Assembly: GCA_022592445.1 (NCBI GenBank)
Contig: JABYQR010000170.1
Coordinates: 28,033-92,032, forward strand
DNA length: 64,000 bases
Source: Cytidiella melzeri
Taxonomy: Eukaryota > Basidiomycota > Agaricomycetes > Polyporales > Irpicaceae
Direction of reading: 5' to 3'
Of the stretch, positions 1 through 8,345 are shown in pieces. The stretch's first letter is position 1, and each line of letters starts with the position of its first letter. The translations under genes were made by a program, and so were the position numbers. The notes beneath the pieces were generated by a model. That model did no database searches. It was not told the origin of the DNA and saw only the letters and a program-made list of their open reading frames with translations.

Positions 1-1432
1 TACTTGCAACCTAGTTCTGCCCCAATCCAAACATTTTGTTCCATGTCTGTTCCCTTCCATTGCTAGAAACTCCTGCCATGTTGTCTTAGGTGTGTCCCAA
101 GCCACTTCCCCCATCAACCCAGTCGCCTCCCAGCCACTTCTCAATAACTGCCCATGACTGATCTTCATGCACACACGGTTGTCCCAAAACATCTCTGGTG
201 ATTTCCTAACATCAACCTATGGTTATCCCAGTGTTGGACCACCTGTACTAATTTTTCTTTACGTCGTTTATGAACCTTGGTGAGTTACAGGTCCCTTCCT
301 CTTCCGCCTTCACTCCCCTTCTCTCTTCTGCCTTTGTTCCACTCCCGTACTAAACATGACTAGCACCACAATTTTGCCTCTCGTCCAACGAGCACACTGC
401 TCTTTGTGTCCTCGAACCAGACACACAGTGACTGCTCAGGATGGCAGACTTACGGTACGTACACAACAATCTAATGCCACATTTTTGTGTTGCTCAACTT
501 TATCAGGTTCCTACCACCCCGCATGATCCATGTGCAGTTTGCACTCACTCATGGCATCTTCACAACCTGCCTGTATGGGACCTGCCGTTTCAGTTGCAAG
601 CATGGGCGCGGGGAGGGCTACCAGGCGGTGCATGTGCAGCATTTTTTAGCGTGTGTATTTCTTGGATTAAAGGTCTAAATTTTGACAACCTCAATCGCTT
701 GGCTGACAGCAACATCTGCCATGCACGGCAACTTCTACATGTGTTTGCGGCAGTACATGGGGATATCATGAGCTTTTGCTACCTGATAGGTGCATTAAAC
801 TCCACCTGCCCGCAGCAACTTGAATATTGTTGAACAGCAGAACATAGTTCTGGTCCTGTTACTCCCACCCTGTCAATGGCACTCCCAGCACCTCATCACC
901 CATCCGTAGCCCCTCAACATACACCTCATTTCTCGATTGCCTCCCCAACGTCAAACACCGTTAACTGGACTCCACCGCACTCTGCTAATGTCATTCATTC
1001 TGCACCCGCCCTGCCATTGCCCGCCTCGGCACCTCAGGTGCAGACTGCTGCTGTTAAGACCGACTATCGTCGAGGGACAAGTTGTCAGGTCAGAACCCCT
1101 TGGTGTAACTACACTCAAGGTCTGATGATGGTCTAGGCCGCGCGGTTGCTGTCAAGCACAGTGGCAGACAGATGATGGTTCGATAGAAGGAATATTGATA
1201 CAAAGTAGATAGACTGAGGTTCTAGCCCCATGTCTAGCGGCTATTTATACATGTTGACCTAACTACTTTTGGACCAGTCCGAGGTAGTGGTAGTGAATCG
1301 GAGAAACAGAAAGGAAGAACAATACAGAGAGAACAACCATTACTCTGGAAAGCCAATGAGAGAAAAGACCGTCAAGGTGCGGAAACAAGGAACAATACAA
1401 AGGTGAAACATGAGGCAGAGATCAATAGAGAA

Positions 1433-1505
1433 GGGGTTGAACCCGAAACAGGGGATAGACAGAGTTGAATCCGAAACAGGGGATAGACGGGGTTGGACCC
1501 GATGG
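1433..1505. repeat. Tandem repeat, unit about 28 bp
   Basis: Two and a half copies of a unit reading roughly GGTTGAACCCGAAACAGGGG followed by ATAGACAG are seen in a row, with small substitutions between copies. It lies in non-coding purine-rich DNA. Confidence 0.7.
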
Positions 1506-1651
1506 AGTGGTAACGGAGGTATGGAAAGGCCGAGGGTTGAACCGAAGCAATGGTAACCAATCGGAGTTAGGTCCGAGGTTTGAATGGACATCAGAAGGCA
1601 ACTGATAACATAATAGTCTGTGTTGAACGGAGGCGATGTGGATCAGGGAAT

Positions 1652-1703
1652 GATGGAGGAAAGACAAGTTGGATTGTGATGGAGGAAAGACAAGTTGGAT
1701 TGT
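1652..1703. repeat. Perfect 26 bp tandem duplication
   Basis: The 26 bases starting GATGGAGGAAAGACAAGTTG occur twice head to tail without a mismatch (1652-1677 and 1678-1703), which indicates a recent duplication. Confidence 0.9.
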
Positions 1704-1858
1704 CAAGGCAATTGTAAAGAAGATAATTGGTTATCAAGGTAATCAAAGAAGTAAAGAAAAATAATAGGGTGTGAAGACTGTTTGTAACAGCTGCAGCGGT
1801 CACAGGCCGCTCTCCAATTTGACCATATGTCCAATATACCAATGAACAGGCACGCCAG

Positions 1859-2536
1859 GTGCACATGAATAGCAACCAGTTGCGTAATGAGTCAATGGAA
1901 CAAACCAGTGCCGCTCGACATGGGCCACATTCACGTTCTTCTTGCACAGCTGCCACATCAGTGTGCCACTCACCGCTCTGGCCCTGCACGGTCATACCCA
2001 TCAAACACAAGCCCCAATGTCCCTCCTGCTTTGAATCCAGCCCCAACCCCCACACCAGTCACAAACTTGAAGTGTGCCAAAATTGTCATTTTTCCATACT
2101 CACCAGTGTGTTTTTAACCATTGTTGCGGTGTCATGTCACACTTCTGACTTCCAACATGGTCTAGATCACTTCGCGTGTTGTGTGGAAGAGGATCCTTCC
2201 CCAAATTTTTGGTGGTCAGCGCAAAGGATGGCAGATGTGGTGGCCTGTCTTGATGGTGCTGAACTCGTAACCTCGGCTGACTTCCGTTCAGTTGGGACAA
2301 TTTTCTCCCAGATCCACACCGTGTTCACCACTCACATGAGCCTCAATGGCTTTCAGTTGCCAGAAAACCCTGCTCCTCCATCTGACTCCACCATCACCGT
2401 CAAAAATGCTCCCTGGGTCATGCTGAAGCCAAAATACCATTGTGGTACAGAAGAGTGGTCATTTGCCACACCATCAGCAAGATATGTGTTGACAGTGGAT
2501 GAATATACTGTGGCTAAGCTCACTGGCACGCCTTAG
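1859..2536 (+). CDS. Hypothetical protein, possibly an exon of a degraded gene
   Basis: Open frame of 225 codons. Residues about 70-100 hold two Cys-X2-Cys pairs (C-P-S-C and C-Q-N-C) spaced like a zinc-binding unit. The C-terminal 120 residues look protein-like (aromatic and charged residues mixed, ending before a TAG), whereas the N-terminal 60 residues look random, so the true start or a splice site may lie inside. I cannot assign a family. The neighbouring frame at 2583-2969 is Pro-rich and doubtful. The region is repeat-rich, so a transposon-borne or pseudogene origin is possible. Confidence 0.3.
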   Translation: MHMNSNQLRNESMEQTSAARHGPHSRSSCTAATSVCHSPLWPCTVIPIKHKPQCPSCFESSPNPHTSHKLEVCQNCHFSILTSVFLTIVAVSCHTSDFQHGLDHFACCVEEDPSPNFWWSAQRMADVVACLDGAELVTSADFRSVGTIFSQIHTVFTTHMSLNGFQLPENPAPPSDSTITVKNAPWVMLKPKYHCGTEEWSFATPSARYVLTVDEYTVAKLTGTP

Positions 2537-3148
2537 ATCTCTAAGACGCTAAACCCAGACTGGGTCATCTTTTGAGAAATGTTTGACTTTGTACATGGAT
2601 TGTTGCTTTCACCTTGAGTTCTGTCCTCAGCGCCACAATAAGGTCATCAAGCACCACCTTAATACACTGCCTTCTACTGAGAGAGTGGGCCCAATCTTCC
2701 AACCCTACATGGCACACACGTGCTATTCGCATCGTGTGTTTGCCCCACTCCTACCACCACGTCCCAATGCCCTTCCGGCCGACTGCCTGACCATATGTCC
2801 AATGTCCCACCCCCACCCTCCAACTCCTCCAACTCCTGATGGCAGACTGTCACTCCCGCCACCATCACCAGAGATGTATGTGAGTATTGCATACTTGTTG
2901 TTCAACATCTTTGTGATTTTTTTGTCACCGGCTGCCTTCAGTCAGCAAAATCATCAGAGCAGCAAGTGATATGGCCTTATGTACAATTATTCATTTGACA
3001 CAATTCTCCTCAGTCAATGTGATTCAGCCAATCTACAGCAGCAGCTACTGCCCACTGGTCTGAACTTGCTTGCGTAGCTGTGTTTTTGTTGCAGCTGGAG
3101 GAGCATCAATACCCGGATGTGTAAGTAGTTAGTTGATTGCAAACTCAC

Positions 3149-3525
3149 CGGTACGATCCACAGCTTTGGCCTTCGAAATTCCGGATGACTGAATAACGCC
3201 TGAGCGCCGCAGACGACCATGGATGCGGCCTGGTTTGCAATTGTCCTGTGCAGTGGGTATAGAAGTAACAATATCCGGAATGGCGGGAGCGTGGTGAGTA
3301 AACAAATCCCCCATGACTGCCTTGCAAACCGCCAGCCGTTGAGCAACAACGGCAGCATCCGGCTGATGCAGAAGTCCGTTTGGGCCAAGATCAAAACCCT
3401 CGGTGCTGAACATTCTGTCAGACAGATGGGCCGTGATGGATTTCAAGTATGCTTCACGGTCAAAGTGGACATTCAAGTCAGCTGGGAGCTGACCAAGCAG
3501 TGTGGCGGTCAGCTGGGCCATTGCT
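3149..3525 (-). CDS. Coding exon of an unidentified gene
   Basis: On the minus strand a protein-like frame runs from an acceptor (TTTTTACTTCAG, exon starting at 3525) to a donor GTGAGT that begins at 3148. The peptide starts A-M-A-Q-L-T-A-T-L-L-G-Q-L-P-A-D and contains an L-S-D-R-M-F-S motif and several conserved-looking Asp/His residues. Both flanking splice signals agree with fungal consensus, so this is probably a genuine or formerly genuine internal exon. The gene is not identified; blocks at 3676-4302, 5135-5396 and 5607-5697 on the same strand may belong to it or to relatives of it, but their splice phases do not all agree. Confidence 0.35.
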
Positions 3526-3675
3526 CTGAAGTAAAAACAACATAACAATTTTGGGTGCATGGTCATCAGGCCATCTGCCGCGGCATTGGCACGTTGATTT
3601 TGGGCCAGATTGTCAAGGCTGTGAACAGTGCAGGTTAGATGATGGGCGGTTAACGTGAATTACAAAAAAAACATA

Positions 3676-4302
3676 CTAGACTCTGGTCATTTCAGGGGAT
3701 AAATGAAGTGGGTCGCCATCAGGATTGATTGCAGCCAATGCGTGTCGCGTGTCGCCAGAGGCAATACAACTTGGGGGATAGGCAATTACAACCATACGGT
3801 ATACTGACAAAATTGGCTCCTGCCCGTGTGGTGCCAGAGGAGGTGTGCCCCCATGACAGAGACGTCCACAAAAATAGACGTTGAGCAAGGGTGTCAACTC
3901 TACCAAGACCCTGATTGCAAGAACATAAAAACATCCGGGGTCAAAGTCAGATGGTAGATCTGAAAGAACAGTCATGGAGGACAGTTGGAAAGGGCTGTCA
4001 CCCTGGTATCTATGGGGTGCACCAAAATGTGCTCCCATCAGCTTTGCAAGTGTGGCCTCTGGTTGAGTCCTGGTGAGTGAAAGGCGGTGCATACCGTTAG
4101 TGTGCAAACAGTACTCACAAGAGTGGGCGGCAGATGCTGGTGCTAAGTTTAGCTGGAACACATAGAAATAGAAGTTATGGTTGTGGCCAATGCGAGGGAC
4201 GTTGATCATGTCTTGCCACTGCCGAAGGGCAATCTGCGGTGCCTGGGGAGCCTGCTTGACATGGATAGTCCAACAGAGACCGGATTTTTCCAACATTGTC
4301 AC
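3676..4302 (-). CDS. Hypothetical protein
   Basis: Open frame of 208 codons with mixed, protein-like composition. It may contain an unspliced intron: a GTGAGT donor and a CACCAG acceptor occur around 4124-4070. The first 15 codons fall inside the left arm of a long inverted repeat (starts 4257), so the start codon was supplied by, or is shared with, that repeat. I recognise no domain. It could be a fragment of the gene that also contains the exon at 3149-3525. Confidence 0.3.
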   Translation of the reverse strand: MTMLEKSGLCWTIHVKQAPQAPQIALRQWQDMINVPRIGHNHNFYFYVFQLNLAPASAAHSCEYCLHTNGMHRLSLTRTQPEATLAKLMGAHFGAPHRYQGDSPFQLSSMTVLSDLPSDFDPGCFYVLAIRVLVELTPLLNVYFCGRLCHGGTPPLAPHGQEPILSVYRMVVIAYPPSCIASGDTRHALAAINPDGDPLHLSPEMTRV

Positions 4303-4640
4303 AAGTTTATACCATTAGGTGCCTATCCAGAGCGCTTGTTTTCCGGCTAGGAGTGTTACCGGACCTAACCTAACCCGGGTCACGTGACATCCTGCCTTAT
4401 TTATCAATAGTCCAGACCCAAACCCTAGACTCCATCTGGAGCGGTTCCAGATCAATTTAGGCTATTGTTCTATTGTTCTCCTTCCATTGTTAGGGATTCA
4501 CCAGGGATTCCCCCAGTTCTTATTGTCCTATTGTCTTTTGCCTATTGTCTTCTATCTATTGTTAGGGATTCCCCAGGGATTCCCCCAGTTTCTATTGTTC
4601 TATTGTTCCTATTCTATTGTTCTATTGTCCTATTGTTCTA
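4257..4640 (+). repeat. Left arm of long inverted repeat with (CTATTGTT)n stretches
   Basis: The sequence from TGACATGGATAGTCCAACAG at about 4256 to about 4640 recurs in reverse complement at 6378-6740, with roughly 85-90 percent identity by eye. The arm contains CACGTGAC, a GGCTAGGAGTG stretch and degenerate TTCTATTG octamers interrupted twice by a block beginning TTAGGGATT and containing CCAGGGATTCCCCCAG. The homology starts sharply at both ends, so these are two copies of one element in opposite orientation (TIRs, or solo LTR-like copies). Confidence 0.75.
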
Positions 4641-4807
4641 GCTGTATTGTTCTACGTATCCTGGTCCTTGACAGTTACCCTGGTCCCTTATTATTCTATT
4701 GTTACTCCAGCCCCACAGTTACTCCAGTCCCTAGTATGGGAACTTGCGCACAGACCACCCAGCCAACAGTATATATAGTAGCCCTTACCCTCCCTAGCTC
4801 TGCATCT

Positions 4808-4895
4808 TGACCTCTCTGTCATTTGCACTGCTAGGTGAGTTACTACATGTAACTTGAGTATCATACCCTATTAACTCTGTCATTTGCACTGCTAG
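4808..4895. repeat. Short direct repeat
   Basis: The 21-base string starting CTCTGTCATTTGCACTGCTA occurs at about 4814 and again at about 4874, 60 bases apart, just downstream of a TATATATAG box (4771). This resembles a promoter or LTR leader rather than a gene. Confidence 0.55.
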
Positions 4896-5134
4896 TATCC
4901 GGCCTCTGTGCCTGCTTGCCTGCTTATCATTGACTTTGACCTTGTTGTCGTTGTTGGAGATCCCTTTCCTCTTCCACCATCATCTATTCCACCCTTGTTT
5001 AGGGTTTATCAGCATAGCAGCAGTCGCTACGCAACACTGCTGTTCATACATGCGGACTGTATATCTAGAAACTGCCTAAGTAGACGCCGGTGTAAGATTT
5101 ATACATGCATTGAAATAGGTAGGAGAGTACTTAC

Positions 5135-5396
5135 ATGCAACAATTGCGCTTGATGATGGTGCATCTCTGCAGGCTGGCCGTCAAAGATTTTGGATGCTGC
5201 GGGGGAAGCATCAGAGTTACGAGGACGCTCAGTTGTCTGGCCAATATTGTAGCAACTGTCTTGTGATACTTTCTTGGGCCAGTCAGCCCTCTCGTAGGCT
5301 ACCTGAGTAGATGTCCACAGGTTGGGATTGCCCAATATGGGTTCTCGCGCGGTGTTAAGCTCTGCTTGCATTTCTGTGGCATCCGCCAGGAAGGTA
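5135..5396 (-). CDS. Coding exon of an unidentified gene
   Basis: A minus-strand block bounded by a pyrimidine-rich acceptor (CTTACCCCAG, exon from 5396) and a GTAAGT donor beginning at 5134. It encodes a protein-like stretch (N-L-W-T-S-T-Q-V-A-Y-E-R-A-D-W-P-K-K). A second block at 5607-5697 begins with ATG and ends at a GTGAGT donor, but its phase does not fit a direct join to this exon, so either an exon between them was missed or the gene is broken. Family unknown. Confidence 0.3.
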
Positions 5397-5606
5397 CTGG
5401 GGTAAGGGTTGGAAGTTAGGTTGAAATTGTGGATGCAGAGGTCACAAAATACTCATGGATTTCCCACCCATATCATGAGTATGTCATTCTCTGGGCAACC
5501 CATACCTGCACAGTTGCATGCAAATATATAATCTTTGTCCAGGCTACGGCAACCAGCAGTTCAAGGTTAGGTACGGCAGATACAATGCACATACCTCATG
5601 ACTCAC

Positions 5607-5697
5607 CAGGATGATTTTTAAGCACGTCTCCCATGACACCGTGGGAAATTTCAAGCAAATCCGCAATTGCATCCCATTTTGCCTTGCTGTTTGGCAT
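5607..5697 (-). CDS. Possible first exon of an unidentified gene
   Basis: Starts with ATG at 5697 and reads M-P-N-S-K-A-K-W-D-A-I-A-D-L-L-E before a GTGAGT donor at 5606. The sequence looks coding and helical, but 91 nt is too short to identify. It lies between the two arms of the inverted repeat. Confidence 0.25.
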
Positions 5698-5829
5698 GGT
5701 ATTAATAAAATAAAATAAAAGTACGGCCGGTTGTACTGCCCAGGTGTGGCCGTTGGGGATGGTGAGCCGTGTAAGTCCACAACTCGGGTAACCGTCTTTC
5801 TGCAGGAGGATTGGCAGGCCATATTAACC

Positions 5830-6377
5830 CTGATGTAGCTGTCAGGGTAGGCTGGACATCATATACAAGGCCAGAGGGCAGCATGGCACTGACGGCAGGG
5901 GAAAATATGGGCAGGCGGGGATGTTTGAACTATCCCGCTCATCATATATATTGTTTGTTGCTCAATGAGTTGGCATTCCGCCTGCCGAGCACAGTCAGCA
6001 ATTAAGGGACAGCAATCCTGCAGTGATCCTCACCTTGTTGGCTGAGCAACACTGCTTCGGACGGTGGTCTTGATGAACCAATCAGAATTGACTGCAAGCA
6101 TGTCCGGGACAGTTGTAATTGCGCCACAACGGTACCAATGACGTAAGTTCCTGGCTGTAACTACAGTTGAACCCCCCATAACCCATACCCCTCGGGATAC
6201 GCAGAAAGGTATGGGTTGTCAGAGGTTATGGGATATGAGAGGTGGTGCTTAATTGAGCGCCCGGGGCTTTGTCGGATATAACCGTGGAATTGTCTTGTAG
6301 ACTACCAAATTCACAATTCTTAGATACCATAAACAGATTGTTATGGGTAGTGCTCTACTATAGTAAAGTTCAGAACT
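5830..6377. other. No recognisable gene
   Basis: Only short overlapping frames are present and none shows splice-bounded coding character. The stretch lies between the arms of the 4257/6378 inverted repeat and is probably repeat-derived. Confidence 0.4.
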
Positions 6378-6740
6378 AGAACAATAGAACAATAGAACAA
6401 TAGAATAGCAACAATATAACAATAGAAACTGGGGGAATCCCTGGGTAATCCCTAACAATAGACAGAAGACAATAGACGAAAGACAATAGGACAATAAGAA
6501 CTGGGGGAATCCCTGGGAAATCCCTAACAATGGAAGGGGAACAATAGAACAATAGCCTAGGTTGATCTGGAACCACTCCAGATTGAGTCTATGGTTTGGG
6601 GCAGGATGTCACGTGACACAGGTTAGGGTTAGGTCCGGTAGCACTCCTAGCCGGAAAATAAGCGCTCTAGATAGGCGCCTAATGCTGTAAACTTGTGACA
6701 ATGTTATAAAAATCCGGGCTCTGTTGGACTATCCATGTCA
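6378..6740 (-). repeat. Right arm of long inverted repeat
   Basis: Reverse complement of 4257-4640, including the CACGTGAC motif and the AACAATAG octamer stretches. Homology stops at 6740, exactly where an LTR relic begins, so one insertion seems to abut the other. Confidence 0.75.
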
Positions 6741-7171
6741 GTAGTACCCAATACTAACTTGGTCTTCACTGGGCTAGATATTTGAACAAAGTCTGATAGC
6801 TGGTGAAAGCATTGTGCTTCATGCCTGCCACCACCTCCTCGTCGATTTCCACTTTGTGTCCCTGTTTGTCACGTCGAGCCCAGTCTCTGTGTCACTTTAG
6901 GTAGTTCTTTTGTTCTTGCTTTCCACACAACTTCATGCCAAGCCTGGTCTGTGCCCACGCTCTGAAGTCTATATAAGCAGCCACATGTCCGCTCCTACCC
7001 CCCCCCCCCCCCACCCCCCCATCTCAACCTCTTGGTCTTTACTGGGCTAGACATCTGCATAAGATTTATAGCTGGTGAGAGTATTGTGCTTCACACCTAC
7101 CACCACCACTTTGTTGTCATCCACTTTGTGTCCCTGCTTGCCGCGTCGAACCCTTGTCTCCGTGTCAACAA
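6741..7171 (-). mobile_element. Two degraded LTR relics of the gypsy family at 14,567-22,213
   Basis: Read on the minus-element strand, 6741-6898 matches the last part of the gypsy LTR (TGGTCTTCACTGGGCTAGAT through to GTCTCTGTGTCAC). From about 6933 to 7171 a second, longer copy matches the same LTR from its GAAGTCTATA promoter region to its GTCTCCGTGTCA end. Both are clearly diverged from the intact LTRs. A run of C and CA-interrupted C (6998-7020) expands what is a short C-run in the intact LTR. They show that this LTR family has inserted here repeatedly over time. Confidence 0.75.
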
Positions 7172-7176
7172 CTTTC

Positions 7177-7284
7177 ATTACAAACATGCTCAGGATACTC
7201 ACATTGATAAGTAATTTTGTTACTGCTAACATCTTCCAATACAAACATGCTCAGAATACTTACTCTCATAAGTAATTCTGTTAG
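7177..7284. repeat. Tandem duplication, unit about 62 bp
   Basis: The block ACAAACATGCTCAGGATACT followed by CAC..TAAGTAATTTTGTTA occurs at 7179-7221 and again, slightly changed, at 7241-7283. It directly follows an LTR relic. Confidence 0.7.
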
Positions 7285-7383
7285 TGGCAACTAACTTTGC
7301 TACCAATGTGCCTGTATTGCAAAACCCAAATTATAACTCAGTGGGTCACAGAGTCACAGTGTTGCCGGGCCATGTTTGTCATG

Positions 7384-7510
7384 CTGATGACCTGTGAAAC
7401 CGTCTTTTTTGTGCAAAAGATTGCAAAAGACGGTTTCTCTGGTCATCAGGCTTACTACATGCACTGCAGATGTGAGAGGTCACCGGTTCGAACCCTGCCA
7501 TGTGCATTTT
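7384..7510 (+). repeat. Hairpin joined to a tRNA-like relic
   Basis: 7384-7408 and 7425-7449 are inverted repeats pairing at 23 of 25 positions around a 16-base loop. The right arm runs into a tRNA-like stretch with a D-arm-like TGGTCATCAGG and, at 7484-7494, a perfect B box (GGTTCGAACCC). The A box is poor and acceptor pairing is incomplete, so I read it as a tRNA-derived SINE head or tRNA pseudogene rather than an active tRNA gene. Confidence 0.4.
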
Positions 7511-7842
7511 GCTGTGTGAGGTAGGCTTTCTTATAATCATTACACACATCAATGAATGTAATTGATGGGAGTGACAAACTCCTGATACATGCTTTACAAG
7601 TCTGTAGCAAAAGCGATCAGCTGAGTTTCAATCTAAGTCTGAGCAACCTTTTCCAGTGATGTGGCCATAACTTCCTCAATTCTCCTCCAAATTGAAAGAT
7701 TTTGTTACCAGCCCATTTGCAAGACATAGGGCTATCCAATGGTGTATAATTTGTACCCATATGTGCTTTTCACCAGCTGTGAAAATCAAAAACTGTATTT
7801 TGATCGGAAAATGTGATCTATCACAAAGTTTTGAAGGGATAG
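7511..7842. other. No recognisable feature
   Basis: AT-rich sequence without coding frames, repeats or RNA signals that I can see. Confidence 0.5.
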
Positions 7843-7845
7843 TAA

Positions 7846-8006
7846 GGGCCTGATCGGCACTGCATTATGTAGTCAACTTATAGATAATCCTCCGCCAATA
7901 AGGAAATAAGTTGCTGTGGAAATAAGTCGAATTAAGTGCTGGATTATTCTATTTGTCGGGGGATTATTCCATAATGCGACTACATAATGCGCAGCTGATC
8001 AGGCCC
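7846..8006. mobile_element. MITE, PIF/Harbinger-like (161 bp)
   Basis: The ends are inverted repeats of about 45 bp starting GGGCCTGATC and sharing GCATTATGTAGTC and a TAATCC motif at matching depth. The element is flanked by TAA on both sides (7843-7845 and 8007-8009), the 3 bp TWA duplication typical of PIF/Harbinger transposons. There is no room for a transposase, so it is a non-autonomous MITE that must be moved in trans. Confidence 0.8.
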
Positions 8007-8049
8007 TAACAAAGCCAACGTAGTCCCATCAAATCAATTCATTTCACTA

Positions 8050-8165
8050 ATACAGAAGCTGTTACTGAGTGTATTGCCCATCAAATTCCCACACTTTGGG
8101 GGACAGTTGTGTTACATCTACGGGGACATCAAAGCAGCAGCCTGCACTGGAACAATTCTACTTCA
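8050..8165. repeat. Degenerate repeat unit, left part of a split array
   Basis: This stretch (containing TGCCCATCAAATTCCCACAC) matches 14,290-14,400, and its continuation after the copia insertion (from 13,952) matches the following part. It is one unit of an array of about 130-190 bp repeats that the copia element split. Confidence 0.65.
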
Positions 8166-8336
8166 TGTTAGAAGGCTATGCAAGTAGAGGAAAGCGTTGA
8201 GAGAGTAAGACTGAGAGGGATCACACAGTGAGAGTTGGGGATCAAAAGTGCGTATCGTTACATTGATCAGAGTAAGTTATATATACGGTAACTACGGCGC
8301 TCGTACGTTGAGTGTCTAATTTACTATAGTCGAACA
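8166..8336 (-). repeat. Copia 3' LTR
   Basis: 171 bp, TGTTAG to CGAACA on the plus strand; pairs with 13777-13946. Adjacent to the purine tract, hence the 3' LTR of the minus-strand element. Confidence 0.93.
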
Positions 8337-8345
8337 CTCCCCTTC
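8337..8345 (-). promoter_or_regulatory. Polypurine tract of copia element
   Basis: Minus-strand GAAGGGGAG touches the inner edge of the 3' LTR and overlaps the pol stop codon. It would prime plus-strand DNA synthesis. Confidence 0.7.

Larger units (their letters stand above)
1..1858. other. Unassigned region with short ORFs only
   Basis: I recognise no gene here. A plus-strand ORF at 441-833 (130 codons) has a Cys-X2-Cys followed by histidines (C-A-V-C-T-H-S-W-H-L-H) and a shorter ORF lies at 876-1136; neither resembles a family I know and both could be exons of a degraded gene. The part from about 1,200 to 1,760 is purine-rich and holds the two tandem repeats listed separately, together with a TATA-like run near 1,240, so it may be an old LTR or other transposon remnant. 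That last point is inference. Confidence 0.3.

Noticed and set aside
1433..1703. Short tandem repeats as a CRISPR-like array
   Set aside because: Adjacent copies without unique spacers in a eukaryotic genome; simple tandem duplications.
6998..7020. C-rich run as a G-quadruplex or telomere-like signal
   Set aside because: It is an expansion of the short C-run already present in the intact gypsy LTR.
7484..7494. Functional tRNA gene at the B box
   Set aside because: A box, acceptor stem and anticodon stem are not convincing, and the 5' half is part of a hairpin.
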